Positions 39,702-48,782 of a stretch of 64,000 bases of DNA are shown here, one piece after another. The position numbers and the translations under genes were made by a program. Below the pieces are notes generated by a model. The model had not been told where the DNA came from and made no database searches. It saw only the letters and a program-made list of their open reading frames with translations. The DNA lies in NCBI RefSeq assembly GCF_024628865.1, contig NZ_CP102385.1, positions 136,351-200,350 on the forward strand, read 5' to 3'. Every line of letters begins with the position of its first letter. The first letter of the stretch is position 1. Origin of the DNA: Sphingopyxis sp. DBS4. GTDB lineage: Bacteria; Pseudomonadota; Alphaproteobacteria; Sphingomonadales; Sphingomonadaceae.

Positions 39702-41150
39702 TCAGGGCCGCAAACCTTGCGCCGACAAGGCGCGTGAGAAGTTGAGCGATGCCGCCATCCCGGGAGCCATGCGCGTTTGCAGCGTACTTTCGATCATCAT
39801 CGCGCGATCGACGATTTCGAACGTGCGGGTAACGCGCTGGTTCACCGTGCTTTCACGTTCGAACAACCGCTGCCGCACACGCGCGAGTTGCTCATTGAAC
39901 TGCCTCAGGTTCTCCGAGTCTGCCTGATTGCTGTTGTTCGATTGGCCGGCGGCAACCTGGTCGAGCATTCGCTGGACGATCGAATTGAGAAGATCGATCG
40001 CCGTGACTTCCGCAAGCGAATTGAGTTCGCCCGGTGAAAGATTGAAGCCGGATGCGGCTTGCACGGCGACAACCTTGTACAGCGGGATGCTGGCGATACC
40101 GAGAAGGTTCTTCTCTTCCGTCGTCAGCGCCGCGTTGGTGCGAACCTTATCACTCATCGACTGGATGAGAGCTGCAACGCGCGGGCGGAGCGCTGTTCCT
40201 CCCAGCGCGGGGATAGTGCGCTTGCTCGGGCCCAGGCACTTGTCCGTTTCGTCGCAGCCGAGCACATCGATCGCCTTGTCGCCATCGAGGAGCGCATCCA
40301 GGATCGCGGGATCGCCCTCGCCGCGATAAATGATCGGCAGCGGATCATTGTCGGAAGGCCGCTTGCCGACGACGATCGTCCCGGTCAGCGTCATCACCAA
40401 CTCGCGCATCTGACGATCGGCACTCTCCAGCGGAGATTGCTTGATCATGTCCCAGGCATAATTCTTGGGTCCGGGGGTCATTGCTGCCAGCGAAGGATCG
40501 GTGTTGGAATTGATCGTCGACGATCTTTCACCGCCGTTGCCGCATCCACGACGCGACTTCGCCCAGTCAGAGAACCGACCGGCTGACGTGCCGATCGATT
40601 GACAGATACGATCTTCGGCCGCGTCGACCTTCGGCCAGACGGCGCCGACAGCCGCGGCGGCCGCCTCGCAGCTCTGCATGTTGAACTGGTTCACCTTGTT
40701 GGCGATGTCCTGGAGCTGGTCCATGACGCCCCCGATTTGCGGGCTGATGCTGTCGATCGCGAGCTTGAAAGCGAAACCGATCGCGTTGTTAGCGATCGCC
40801 TTCAGGTTCGCGACGAACTCGGACATATTGATGAACGAAAAAGAGCCCGAGAAAATATCGATACCGCCGCAGCCGGCGCGAACCTTCGGGAGCTGGATGT
40901 TCGCAGGGTAAACGCTCTTTTGCGGGAATCGTGCCCAGACCGAGCCCAGCGAATAATAGCCGGCTGACTGGCCCTGATAGGCCGTGGCACCGGTGGCGTT
41001 CGCCGAAGCGCCCATATCGTTGAAAAAGTCGCTCATTTCGTCGCCGACGCCAGCCTGTGCCGGCGCTGCCGCCACCGACAGGGCAATGACGCCTATACTG
41101 ATGCGCGAGACTGCCACGCGGATCCGCGCGATGAATGTGATTGCGGTCAT
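39702..41150 (-). CDS. traH: Conjugal transfer pilus assembly protein TraH
   Basis: 482 residues with a cleavable signal (ALSVAAAPAQAG, cleavage near residue 33). Landmarks of TraH are GVGDEMSDFFNDMGASANAT at the mature N-terminus, YSLGSVWARFP, RAGCGGIDIFSGSFSFIN, and the C-terminal NQRVTRTFEIVDRAMMIE coiled region. TraH works in the periplasm/outer membrane with TraF, W, U and TrbC in pilus extension. The ATG shares a base with the traF stop (41150), and traG follows after 24 bp. Confidence 0.95.
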   Translation of the reverse strand: MTAITFIARIRVAVSRISIGVIALSVAAAPAQAGVGDEMSDFFNDMGASANATGATAYQGQSAGYYSLGSVWARFPQKSVYPANIQLPKVRAGCGGIDIFSGSFSFINMSEFVANLKAIANNAIGFAFKLAIDSISPQIGGVMDQLQDIANKVNQFNMQSCEAAAAAVGAVWPKVDAAEDRICQSIGTSAGRFSDWAKSRRGCGNGGERSSTINSNTDPSLAAMTPGPKNYAWDMIKQSPLESADRQMRELVMTLTGTIVVGKRPSDNDPLPIIYRGEGDPAILDALLDGDKAIDVLGCDETDKCLGPSKRTIPALGGTALRPRVAALIQSMSDKVRTNAALTTEEKNLLGIASIPLYKVVAVQAASGFNLSPGELNSLAEVTAIDLLNSIVQRMLDQVAAGQSNNSNQADSENLRQFNEQLARVRQRLFERESTVNQRVTRTFEIVDRAMMIESTLQTRMAPGMAASLNFSRALSAQGLRP

Positions 41151-42010
41151 CAGAAGTCGCTCCCAACTTTGGTGCTCGTGAGCGTGAAAATGCGTTCGGT
41201 GATTTCGTCGGCCGACAATATGCCCGTGCCGATCGGGATGGGGCGCCGATTCACAGTGTCGTAGAGCACGAGTGCCGGCGTTGCCTTCGAGGTCAGACCC
41301 ATCTTGGCGTGTTGACCGACGTCGACGACATAATTGGGGAACACGCCGTTCGGACCGCCGTCCATCGACACCGCGACGACATTGAAGCCGCTGCTTGTCG
41401 CAAGCGATTTCAGGATCGGAGCGAAGATGTCACACGCGCCGCAGCTCTGCGCGTAGAAATAGAAAATCCCGTAACGGCGCGAGAGGTTGCGAAGCGCTGC
41501 TTCCTGCTCGGCTTTGCGATTATCGATCCATGCGCGCTTCGCGAGCGTCGATACCGGGCGCTGCAGCGTGTAGTCCAATTCGGGATTCTGCCACATCGTG
41601 CGCTGCCAAACGTCGGAGAATGTCGACGCCCGATCGAGCTGTTCGCGCTGGAAACGAATATAGGCGGTAACATTCTGCTCCGAGGGCTCGAGGATCGCTC
41701 GTGCCTTCAGCTCGTCTAGCTGCTTGCTGATCGCCGCCAGTCGTTCGCTGGCAGCCGCGGAAGCAACTGCCGGCGCCGGTTTAATACTCGGCCGCGGTTT
41801 CGGCTTGTCACAATAGAACCAGGTCCCGAGTTTCCGTGCGCCACAGTAGAAATCTTGATTGGGAACCTCGTCTGTCGCACCCGTCGTTGGCTCTTCGGCC
41901 GAGGTCTGCGACGCACCTGAATCGGAGCTGAGTTTTCCATGGACGGGTGCACCGGCAACGATATGAGATGCTCCGGCCAGCGCAATCACGCAGCGGATCG
42001 CCGTGTTCAT
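41150..42010 (-). CDS. traF: Conjugal transfer protein TraF (thioredoxin-like)
   Basis: 286 residues from ATG 42010 (MNTAIRCVIALAGASHIVAG, signal peptide), four bases after the traN stop; the frame is open to 42034 but this start fits the signal. The thioredoxin-like C-terminal half has FYFYAQSCGACDIFAPIL with a CxxC (CGAC). F TraF lacks a full CxxC, so this homologue may be an active oxidoreductase that helps fold Cys-rich TraN, TraU and TraH in the periplasm. Downstream of traN and upstream of traH, as in F. Confidence 0.93.
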   Translation of the reverse strand: MNTAIRCVIALAGASHIVAGAPVHGKLSSDSGASQTSAEEPTTGATDEVPNQDFYCGARKLGTWFYCDKPKPRPSIKPAPAVASAAASERLAAISKQLDELKARAILEPSEQNVTAYIRFQREQLDRASTFSDVWQRTMWQNPELDYTLQRPVSTLAKRAWIDNRKAEQEAALRNLSRRYGIFYFYAQSCGACDIFAPILKSLATSSGFNVVAVSMDGGPNGVFPNYVVDVGQHAKMGLTSKATPALVLYDTVNRRPIPIGTGILSADEITERIFTLTSTKVGSDF

Positions 42011-42014
42011 CCTG

Positions 42015-45000
42015 TCAATTCCCTCCCGGTCCATGCTGTTTGTAATAGGCGTCGATCTTCGCCTGAATGTCGCTCGCCATCTGCGCTTCGTCGGGCAGTT
42101 TCACAGCCTCGAGAAAATCCGCATAGATGTCCGAGAAGTCCATTTTGCTGAGGTCGAGGCGCGAGAATTCCTCGACGGTGAAGCCTTTGCATTGCTCCTC
42201 CTTCGGTTTGTCCCACGGCTTGTTGATTTGCGGCCGCCCCTGCTCCTGCAGGATGCGCGTCAGCTTCGATTCAAAGCAGCAATAGGCTTTCCGCTTCGTC
42301 TGGCAGACGCCGAGGAAACTCGACGAACAATAGCTTCCGATCGAGACGCAAAGCCCAAGGCGATCCTTCACATCGAGCTGCTTTTCTTCATTCGAGCAAA
42401 GGAACGTCGTCAGGAACTGGGTAGCAACGCCGGCCAGAGCCGCCGGACCTCCACTGAGCCCCGCCCAGGCGGCCGCAGCGGCGACACCGCCCGAGAACAA
42501 ACCCGACACCTTGCCGGCGCAACAGTTGACCAGACCGAACACGGGCTTGTGACAAGTTTCGCGTGTTCCTTTGAACAAGCCCAACGTGTCGGGGTCGAAT
42601 TCCTTGCCGACCTGGTCGATCGCGCCCATCGCAACCAGCGCATCCTTGAACTCGTTCGAGGCTTCATCCTCGATCTCGCTGCAGCTCCCGTTGATGCAAT
42701 ACATCGAACCGCCGCAGACATATTCCTTCACATCGGTCGGCGGCGAATTCGGAATGGGGCATTTGAACGTCCGCTCCATGACCTTGCACGGGCCATTCGG
42801 TTCTTCGTCGAGACAGGTATCGCGCACATGGCTGCATTTCGGATTGGCCTCGAGCTCGGCGCATTCGCTCTGGCCAGCACTCTCGCCATAGCAAGTTCCA
42901 TTCTGCTCGGTGGCTCCCGGGGGGCAAACCATCGTGACGGTAGCCGGCAACGACAACGTCATCGAACAGGTCGTACCCGAGAGCGTGTAATTCGCGGGAC
43001 AGCTATAATTGGGCTGCGCGGGATACGTCTTGGTGCAGGTCGTACCCGACAGCGTGAAGTCAGTCGGGCAGCTATAATTCGGCGTCGCCGGCTGCGTTTC
43101 CGTCTTGCTGCACATATTGCCGCTGAGGCTGTACCCCGACGGGCAGGAATAGATCGGCGTCGCGGGCTGGGAGAGCACAGACCGACACTTGTCGCCCTGG
43201 ACCTGCCAACCCGACGGACAGCTGTAGGTGACGTCTGCCGGCTGTGCGAGGTCGATCGTGCAGACCGAGCCCGACAGCGACCCGCCATTCGGGCAGCTGT
43301 ATGTGACCGTCGCGCTTGATTCGTCGGTCCGCGAACAGGTCGTGCCGGAGAGGTTATAGCCGGAAGGACAATAATAGACCGGGCTCGCTGCCGTCGACGT
43401 GACGATAGTGCAGGTCGTTCCGTTCAAGGTGCCCCCGTTGGGGCAGGTATGCGTGACCGTCGCCGGCAACGAGCTGCTCGTATTGCAGATGTTGCCCGCA
43501 AGCGTGCCGCCACTCGGACAGCTATAGGTAACCGTCGCGGGGCTGCTCGAGCTCGTCTGGCAATTCGTACCATTGAGCGTTCCGCCGTTCGGACAACTAT
43601 AGGAAACCGTGCCGGGAGTTGCTGAAACCATCGTGCACATCGAGCCTTCGACGACATAGGCGCCGGGGCAGGTGTAATTGACTTTCGGGTGGAAGAAGCA
43701 CTTCGTGCCCGAATAGCCTTGCGCCTTGCCTTCCTTGTAGAAGCCGATCCAGCCAGTCGGACAAGTCTTGCCCGTCTTTGCGAAACCGCAGTAGGGGGCA
43801 TTTTCAAAGGTATAGAGATCCATCGGCAAGGCCCAGCCGCTGCACTGGTAGACCGGCGTGCCCGGCGTCTGGGACGTTGTCATGCAGTTCGTGCCGTTGA
43901 GCGTACCACCGTTGGGGCAGCTATAGCTGGCGGTCGCCGCATAACTTCCCGAGGTGACGCATTCGGTCCCCTGCAGCGTGCCTCCATTCGGACAGCTGTA
44001 ATTGGGCGTAGCGCCATAGCTTCCGGTTGCCGTGCAGGTCGTACCCGAAAGTGTATAACCAGACGGGCAGCTGTAGTTCGGAACAGCCGTATAGGTTCCG
44101 GTCTGCGTGCACGTCGTGCCGTTCAGATCATAACCTGCCGGGCAAGTGTAATAGACATCAGCCGGCTGCGAGAGCGTCCGCGAACAGGTTGTGCCGGAGA
44201 GATTATAGCCAGCCGGACAGCTATAGCTTGCCGTAGCGGCGTAGGTCGATTTCGACCGGCAAGTGGTTCCTTCCAGCACATAGCCTGCAGGGCAATTATA
44301 GTTGGGCGTCGCCGATTGCTCGAGCGTCCGGACGCAACGATCTCCCTCGAGCATATAGTCTGCAGGGCAGCTGTAGCCGGTAATGACCGCCGGTTCGGTC
44401 GTCGTCCGAACGCAATTCGTCCCCTGCAGCGAAAAGCCCGCGGGACAGCTATGGCTCGACACCGAAGCGGGCTGAGTGACCACGCACGTCGTGCCTTGCA
44501 GCACACCGCCATCCGGACAGGTATAGGTCACATCGGCGGGTTGCGTCAGGGTCTTCGAACAGGTCCGGCCAACGAGGGTATAGCCATCGGGACAGCTCAA
44601 CTCCTCGACGCGATCGGGCGTCGTCACGGTTACGCCGACATCGCAGGTCGCGTCATAATAATCCTGCTTTTCGCCGACTTTGACTTCTTCGCAGGTTCCC
44701 GGCGTATTGCTGATGTTTTCGCCGAGCTCCGAGCTCCCGGCGTTTTCGTTGATCTCTTCGCCCTTTTTGATGATGTCTTCAAAGGACGACGGGTCGACGG
44801 TCGCGCGATTCGCACCGGCTCCCATCATGACTTCCCACGCCTCGTTCCCGACGGCCGTGCCGCCGGCGGAGTTCAAGGCACCGTCATCGCTCCCAAAGAG
44901 ATTCGACAGATCGCTTGGGGCGGTGGAGTACCCGGGGATGACGTCGCCGTTGACTTCCTGATCCGGGATCGAGGCTGCGCCTTCTTTGCCCGACTTGGCG

Positions 45001-45191
45001 AAGGCTTCGCCGTCTTTCTGCGCAGAAGTGATGTCGCCAGATGGAGCGGTTTGCGCCCGAACGACGGGCATCGGACCAACGACCATTGAAAGCGCGGCCA
45101 CGATCGCGACCATCGAGCGGCTGAAGCGACGGCCAAGACCGAGAGTTCCAGCGTTCTGATCGATTGCGGCACCATTCACAGCATCGGTCAT
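42015..45191 (-). CDS. traN: Outer-membrane mating-pair stabilisation protein TraN with expanded Cys-repeat array
   Basis: 1058 residues against ~600 in F. Signal peptide near residues 30-47 (MVVGPMPVVRAQ). Between about residues 200 and 790 lie ~20 units of ~25 residues of the form Y-[S/T]-C-P-x-G-[Y/G]-x-[L/V]-x-G-[T/N]-x-C, interrupted once by a different Cys segment (around YQCSGWALPMDLYTFENAPY). The C-terminal ~250 residues are the conserved TraN part (CHKPVFGLVNCC, VSIGSYCSSSFLGVCQTKRK, AYCCFESKLTRILQEQGRPQ). Over 60 cysteines in total, so it should need the operon's DsbC and TraF. TraN contacts recipient outer-membrane proteins; the repeats probably lengthen or diversify the exposed tip. 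Confidence 0.95.
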   Translation of the reverse strand: MTDAVNGAAIDQNAGTLGLGRRFSRSMVAIVAALSMVVGPMPVVRAQTAPSGDITSAQKDGEAFAKSGKEGAASIPDQEVNGDVIPGYSTAPSDLSNLFGSDDGALNSAGGTAVGNEAWEVMMGAGANRATVDPSSFEDIIKKGEEINENAGSSELGENISNTPGTCEEVKVGEKQDYYDATCDVGVTVTTPDRVEELSCPDGYTLVGRTCSKTLTQPADVTYTCPDGGVLQGTTCVVTQPASVSSHSCPAGFSLQGTNCVRTTTEPAVITGYSCPADYMLEGDRCVRTLEQSATPNYNCPAGYVLEGTTCRSKSTYAATASYSCPAGYNLSGTTCSRTLSQPADVYYTCPAGYDLNGTTCTQTGTYTAVPNYSCPSGYTLSGTTCTATGSYGATPNYSCPNGGTLQGTECVTSGSYAATASYSCPNGGTLNGTNCMTTSQTPGTPVYQCSGWALPMDLYTFENAPYCGFAKTGKTCPTGWIGFYKEGKAQGYSGTKCFFHPKVNYTCPGAYVVEGSMCTMVSATPGTVSYSCPNGGTLNGTNCQTSSSSPATVTYSCPSGGTLAGNICNTSSSLPATVTHTCPNGGTLNGTTCTIVTSTAASPVYYCPSGYNLSGTTCSRTDESSATVTYSCPNGGSLSGSVCTIDLAQPADVTYSCPSGWQVQGDKCRSVLSQPATPIYSCPSGYSLSGNMCSKTETQPATPNYSCPTDFTLSGTTCTKTYPAQPNYSCPANYTLSGTTCSMTLSLPATVTMVCPPGATEQNGTCYGESAGQSECAELEANPKCSHVRDTCLDEEPNGPCKVMERTFKCPIPNSPPTDVKEYVCGGSMYCINGSCSEIEDEASNEFKDALVAMGAIDQVGKEFDPDTLGLFKGTRETCHKPVFGLVNCCAGKVSGLFSGGVAAAAAWAGLSGGPAALAGVATQFLTTFLCSNEEKQLDVKDRLGLCVSIGSYCSSSFLGVCQTKRKAYCCFESKLTRILQEQGRPQINKPWDKPKEEQCKGFTVEEFSRLDLSKMDFSDIYADFLEAVKLPDEAQMASDIQAKIDAYYKQHGPGGN

Positions 45192-45958
45192 GACCCCTGC
45201 CCCCTCTTCAGCCGGGAAAGTGCCTGGCCCGCGATCGCCGATCCCGGGCCCCGCCCGTTCACAAAGGTCTCCAGCGCATATTCGAGCGGCACGTTGCCGG
45301 TCATCCGGTCAAAGGGCGGAACCGTCGTTCTGCAGTCGAAGCCGTCGCACAGTTCGAAATCGGAGGTGACGACGACGATCGCCGGCACGGCCGTCACATC
45401 GAACGCGCGGAACAGTCGCGGGTCGATCCCGATGCTGCCATAGGCGTCCTGGTTATCGACCACCTTCATGATGCCCTGCTGAAAGGCTTTCATGGAGTTG
45501 CCGGGGAACCCGTTGAAGACAACAGTGCCGCCAACCTTCGCGGTATCGCGAATGAGCTTCTTCAAACTCTGTTCGGGCATCGACAACGACGCGAAGACGA
45601 TGAGCTGGGGCGCGCCCTTGTCGCTCGCCTCGAGATCGGTCGACGCGGCAAGCATTTGGTCGAAATCGATCGGACCCGTTGGTCCGCCGCCAAGCACACC
45701 CTTGTTCTCAGCCAGATTGCGGTTGCCGGCGTCGGCAGCATCCTTCGCCTCTGCCCGCATCTCATCACCGCGGCGCGAGACCTCGCGGATGAGCGCTTCC
45801 GCATCTGCATCGGCCGCTTCACCGCGACCAATAATCTGCTGAATGTCGAGACCCTCGACGTTCTGCGCGAGCGCAATGCCGCCACCGCAAACCGACAGGA
45901 TCGCGACGCCGGCAAAGAACTTCCCTTTTCCGGAAAGGTTTTTCAAAGGACGCAGCAA
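45188..45958 (-). CDS. trbC: F-type conjugal transfer protein TrbC
   Basis: 256 residues. The frame is open much further upstream, but it overlaps traU. The best start is a TTG at 45958, preceded by GGAGGA at seven bases, giving a signal peptide (LSGKGKFFAGVAILSVCGGG, then IALAQ). The conserved TrbC part is QLIVFASLSMPEQSLKKLIR, then GTVVFNGFPGNSMKAFQQGI and GIDPRLFRAFDVTAVPAIVV. TrbC interacts with TraW in the periplasm for pilus assembly. Its stop overlaps the traN ATG (45188-45191). An alternative TTG at 45946 exists. Confidence 0.92.
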   Translation of the reverse strand: MLRPLKNLSGKGKFFAGVAILSVCGGGIALAQNVEGLDIQQIIGRGEAADADAEALIREVSRRGDEMRAEAKDAADAGNRNLAENKGVLGGGPTGPIDFDQMLAASTDLEASDKGAPQLIVFASLSMPEQSLKKLIRDTAKVGGTVVFNGFPGNSMKAFQQGIMKVVDNQDAYGSIGIDPRLFRAFDVTAVPAIVVVTSDFELCDGFDCRTTVPPFDRMTGNVPLEYALETFVNGRGPGSAIAGQALSRLKRGQGS

Positions 45959-47007
45959 TTTCGCTTCCTCCAAACAAGATAGCCCATGTCTTCGCCAACG
46001 GCGGGATAGGTGTTGCCGGATCCCGGCTTCATGTCGGAGGCGCCGATCGGCGGGCAGGCCCAGCGTCCCTTCACCATCGGCGACGGCACCGTGGCCTGGA
46101 ACCGATATTGCTGCTTCTTCATGATCGGCATGATGTATTTGCCGCAGAGCCCCTTCTTGCCCATCGTCCCCCACGCGATACCTTGCCGATGAAGCTTGAA
46201 GGCGAAGCGCGACAGTGCGAGCCGGCTCGACTGGACGTGGCCGATGTGCGCGGAGATGTTTCCGTTCATCGGATACATCGGCCCGAGGCAGCCAGCGCAC
46301 CAGAAGAGCGGATCCAGCGGAAGTTTACCGGTGGCGGCGCCACAGTCTGCCGCGCACGCCGTTTGCGCGAGCGGATTGGCGAAGAGCGCGACTTCCGGAT
46401 TGATCAGCGCCGTCAGCGTATCATCCTGCCAGAGCGGGTCGATTTCGGTGACATAGGCGATGTCGAACGACGACTGCTCGAGGCAGGCGACATCCGTGAG
46501 GAGCTCCATCCAGTAGAGCAGCGGATAGACATACCAATGGACATGCCATTTCGCGCCGCGATCATGTCCGTCGACGCTATCCGCCGCGCGGCCGTGGCCG
46601 ATATTGAACCCCGGCGAAATCTTCTTGCCGCCGAGACTCGCAAAGCACCACGGCTTCATCGTGACATCGGCAAGGCGGACCGGCTCCCAAAAGCCCATCG
46701 CTACGCCAATGCGCGGGAGCGGCGACCCGCAAGCGCAGATCGGGAGATCGGGATTGTCCGTGTCGGGACGATCCGACGGCATGATCTTCAGGCCCCCCAC
46801 CGACAACGGAAACAGGCAGGACCAGCAGACGTCCGTGATGGGGTTCACGAACTTGCCCGTACACTTGCCCGGGGTTCCGTCGATCCCCGCCGCCCCAGCG
46901 GTTGCCGGCGCAAGGATTGCGAAGGTCAGCGCCGCGAGCGCGGCGCGAACAGACGTGCGAGCGGCCCGGACGACTCCGCCAACAGATTTGGAGAGGCGGC
47001 AGCTCAT
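45943..47007 (-). CDS. traU: Conjugal transfer protein TraU
   Basis: 354 residues. Signal (LTFAILAPATAGAA) then CTGKFVNPITDVCWSCLFPL, the TraU hallmark, followed by KIMPSDRP, ICACGSPLPRIGVAMGFWEP, MKPWCFASLGG and CGKYIMPIMKKQQYRFQATV. Rich in Cys (disulfides). TraU acts in the periplasm, mainly for DNA transfer rather than pilus growth. ATG overlaps the traW stop (47004-47007). Confidence 0.96.
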   Translation of the reverse strand: MSCRLSKSVGGVVRAARTSVRAALAALTFAILAPATAGAAGIDGTPGKCTGKFVNPITDVCWSCLFPLSVGGLKIMPSDRPDTDNPDLPICACGSPLPRIGVAMGFWEPVRLADVTMKPWCFASLGGKKISPGFNIGHGRAADSVDGHDRGAKWHVHWYVYPLLYWMELLTDVACLEQSSFDIAYVTEIDPLWQDDTLTALINPEVALFANPLAQTACAADCGAATGKLPLDPLFWCAGCLGPMYPMNGNISAHIGHVQSSRLALSRFAFKLHRQGIAWGTMGKKGLCGKYIMPIMKKQQYRFQATVPSPMVKGRWACPPIGASDMKPGSGNTYPAVGEDMGYLVWRKRNCCVL

Positions 47008-47660
47008 TTGCGCCCCACACCGAGCGGGATTTCAGAAACCCGCATCGTCTTCCCGTTCGGTTCGACCACCGCCGGCACCGCTCGAATCCCGAAGCGGCCG
47101 ACAAGAAAACCGCCCTGGTCGAAATAGAAGCGGCGCTGATGGGCGGTCATCGCATCGAGCGGCGCACCCTTGACCATGACGAGCTTGGCGCCGCGGTCAT
47201 CGAAGCGGCGCAGCGCCCAATTCACCTGGTCGCGGTCATCGCCGTCGATGAACACGAGCTTTTGACGGATCGTCACGAAATCCAGCGGGTTCACGCGCTG
47301 GCCCGCGCGCGCGATCACATTGCCCTTATTGTCGAGAATATCCTTGTCGACCTGCATTGTTGGGTCGAAGATCCAGCTCCGCTCGCGAACGGCAAGGGCG
47401 ATGCCGGCGACGGGACGGGGACGGCGGACCCCGGCTTCCGTGCGGCGCGTGAGTTCGGCGTTCATCCGTTCGATGCCGCCGCTCGCCTCGAGCGTGCGAA
47501 GCTTCTGCTCGATCGTGCGCAGAAGATCGGGCTCGGAAATCCGGAACACCGCAACCTGCTGACCATAATCCTTCGCGCTGGCGCTAGGCATAGATGCAAA
47601 GAGAGCGAACGGCACAAGCCCAGCGGCGAACGCAGCATGGCGACGGGCGGCGCGCGTCAT
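47004..47660 (-). CDS. traW: Conjugal transfer protein TraW
   Basis: 218 residues from ATG 47660 (MTRAARRHAAFAAGLVPFAL, signal cut after ASMPSASA), whose ATG overlaps the peptidase stop. The mature part has YGQQVAVFRISEPDLLRTIE, SWIFDPTMQVDKDILDNKGN and RAGQRVNPL, typical TraW, and a TrbC-like end (GRFGIRAVPAVVEPNGKTMR). Periplasmic partner of TrbC in pilus assembly. In-frame upstream starts at 47672 and 47702 overlap the peptidase gene more. Confidence 0.95.
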   Translation of the reverse strand: MTRAARRHAAFAAGLVPFALFASMPSASAKDYGQQVAVFRISEPDLLRTIEQKLRTLEASGGIERMNAELTRRTEAGVRRPRPVAGIALAVRERSWIFDPTMQVDKDILDNKGNVIARAGQRVNPLDFVTIRQKLVFIDGDDRDQVNWALRRFDDRGAKLVMVKGAPLDAMTAHQRRFYFDQGGFLVGRFGIRAVPAVVEPNGKTMRVSEIPLGVGRK

Positions 47661-48205
47661 AGCAGCGACCATTTCGATACTCCAACAATCTGACGGGTGC
47701 ATACGAAGCCGATGGCGGCATAGCGGCTATCGAAGCCGTCGGGATGCGGGCTCCCCATGTAATAGCAGCCGCTCGGGATCACGCCCGTCGGCCCGGGAAC
47801 GAGTTTCTCGCCGACCGAAGATACGGGCTTTAGCTTCCCGACCAGCTGCTCGGACGGCGCGTCGTTTCCCGCCCCCGCGGACCAGGTGACGATAACGTCC
47901 GCACCGCGATGTACGACGGTATCACCCGGCATCCCATAGACGATCTTGCCAAAGACCGGAGGTTCGGCGCCGAAATGCGAATGAACCAGCTTGTTCGACG
48001 GAGGGACGAAAAACGCCACCTCGCCCCGCTTCACCATCTTGCCGCGCTCGAAATAATAGGCCCAATTGGGGAGCGAGGGCGAACGGTTGATGAAAAACCC
48101 ATGACGCTGCGCGTAGCTGTCGAGCGAGAGCCAGGCGTTAGTGGCCGCGACGATCCCGATCGCGATCACCGTGTTGCGAAGGAAAGGCGATCGCAGCACG
48201 CGCAC
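47657..48205 (-). CDS. S26-family (TraF-type) signal peptidase
   Basis: 182 residues from a GTG at 48205, five bases after the trbI stop. N-terminal membrane segment (NTVIAIGIVAATNAWLSLDS), catalytic Ser motif NRSPSLPNWAYYF (the Ser before LP), and the Lys motif FGKIVYGMPGD, both as in S26 peptidases. RP4 TraF of this family cleaves and cyclises the pilin; F uses host LepB instead. So this enzyme probably matures the TraA pilin of this system. Not to be confused with the F-type TraF at 41150. Confidence 0.9.
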   Translation of the reverse strand: MRVLRSPFLRNTVIAIGIVAATNAWLSLDSYAQRHGFFINRSPSLPNWAYYFERGKMVKRGEVAFFVPPSNKLVHSHFGAEPPVFGKIVYGMPGDTVVHRGADVIVTWSAGAGNDAPSEQLVGKLKPVSSVGEKLVPGPTGVIPSGCYYMGSPHPDGFDSRYAAIGFVCTRQIVGVSKWSLL

Positions 48206-48209
48206 CGCG

Positions 48210-48782
48210 TCACTGCCCGCCGCCGGGCAGCAGGCCGCCGCCACCGAACACAGGTGAGTTTGCAGCTGCCGCCGCGGGGGCCGACGGCATCAGCGCCGGC
48301 ATTGCAGGCGCCGGGGCGGCGGCCGCAACGCGCGGCGGCGGATTGCGCTTGATAAATTCGCCGACCGCTGCGCGCACATCGGGAGTGATGTCCGGCATCG
48401 AGGCCGCCACCACCGCTTCGCTCACCACGATCGTTTCGCCGGCGGCCGCACGGTCCTGAAGGGTGCGCTGCATGGCCGACATAAAATGCCGTGTGTCGGA
48501 ATCGACCTGTTTTGGGCTGGCGCCCGAGCGCGCTTCCGCCATGATGAAATCGTTGGCCATGCCGGCGAGGCTGATCGAGACGATCCGCCGTTCCTTGAGG
48601 ATCATGAGCTCGCGCGTTGCCCATCCACCCCACACGAGCGCGGCAACGAGGGCCGTGCCGCCCAAAATCTGGCCCCAACTGAACCCGGCAAAACCGCGGC
48701 GGCGGGACGCTGGCGCCGCCGCGGCATCGGTCGAAGGAACAAGCGGCTCCCCACCGATCGTCAATGCGAGTTGTTCAGTCAT
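48210..48782 (-). CDS. trbI: F-type TrbI protein
   Basis: 190 residues. One membrane segment (WGQILGGTALVAALVWGGWA), then a periplasmic region RRIVSISLAGMANDFIMAEA, SGASPKQVDSDTRHFMSAMQ and a Pro/Ala-rich C-terminus. Matches the F TrbI pattern in sequence and position before the S26 peptidase and traW. TrbI influences pilus extension/retraction. Overlaps the preceding membrane-protein gene by 8 bp. Confidence 0.88.
   Translation of the reverse strand: MTEQLALTIGGEPLVPSTDAAAAPASRRRGFAGFSWGQILGGTALVAALVWGGWATRELMILKERRIVSISLAGMANDFIMAEARSGASPKQVDSDTRHFMSAMQRTLQDRAAAGETIVVSEAVVAASMPDITPDVRAAVGEFIKRNPPPRVAAAAPAPAMPALMPSAPAAAAANSPVFGGGGLLPGGGQ

Noticed and set aside
43689..45089. 466-residue plus-strand frame opposite traN
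   Set aside because: It is the antisense of the regular Cys repeats and owes its length to their periodicity.
42015..45191. CRISPR-like or phage tail-fibre repeat array
   Set aside because: The repeats are protein-level Cys units inside traN with normal coding constraint, not identical DNA repeats with spacers.
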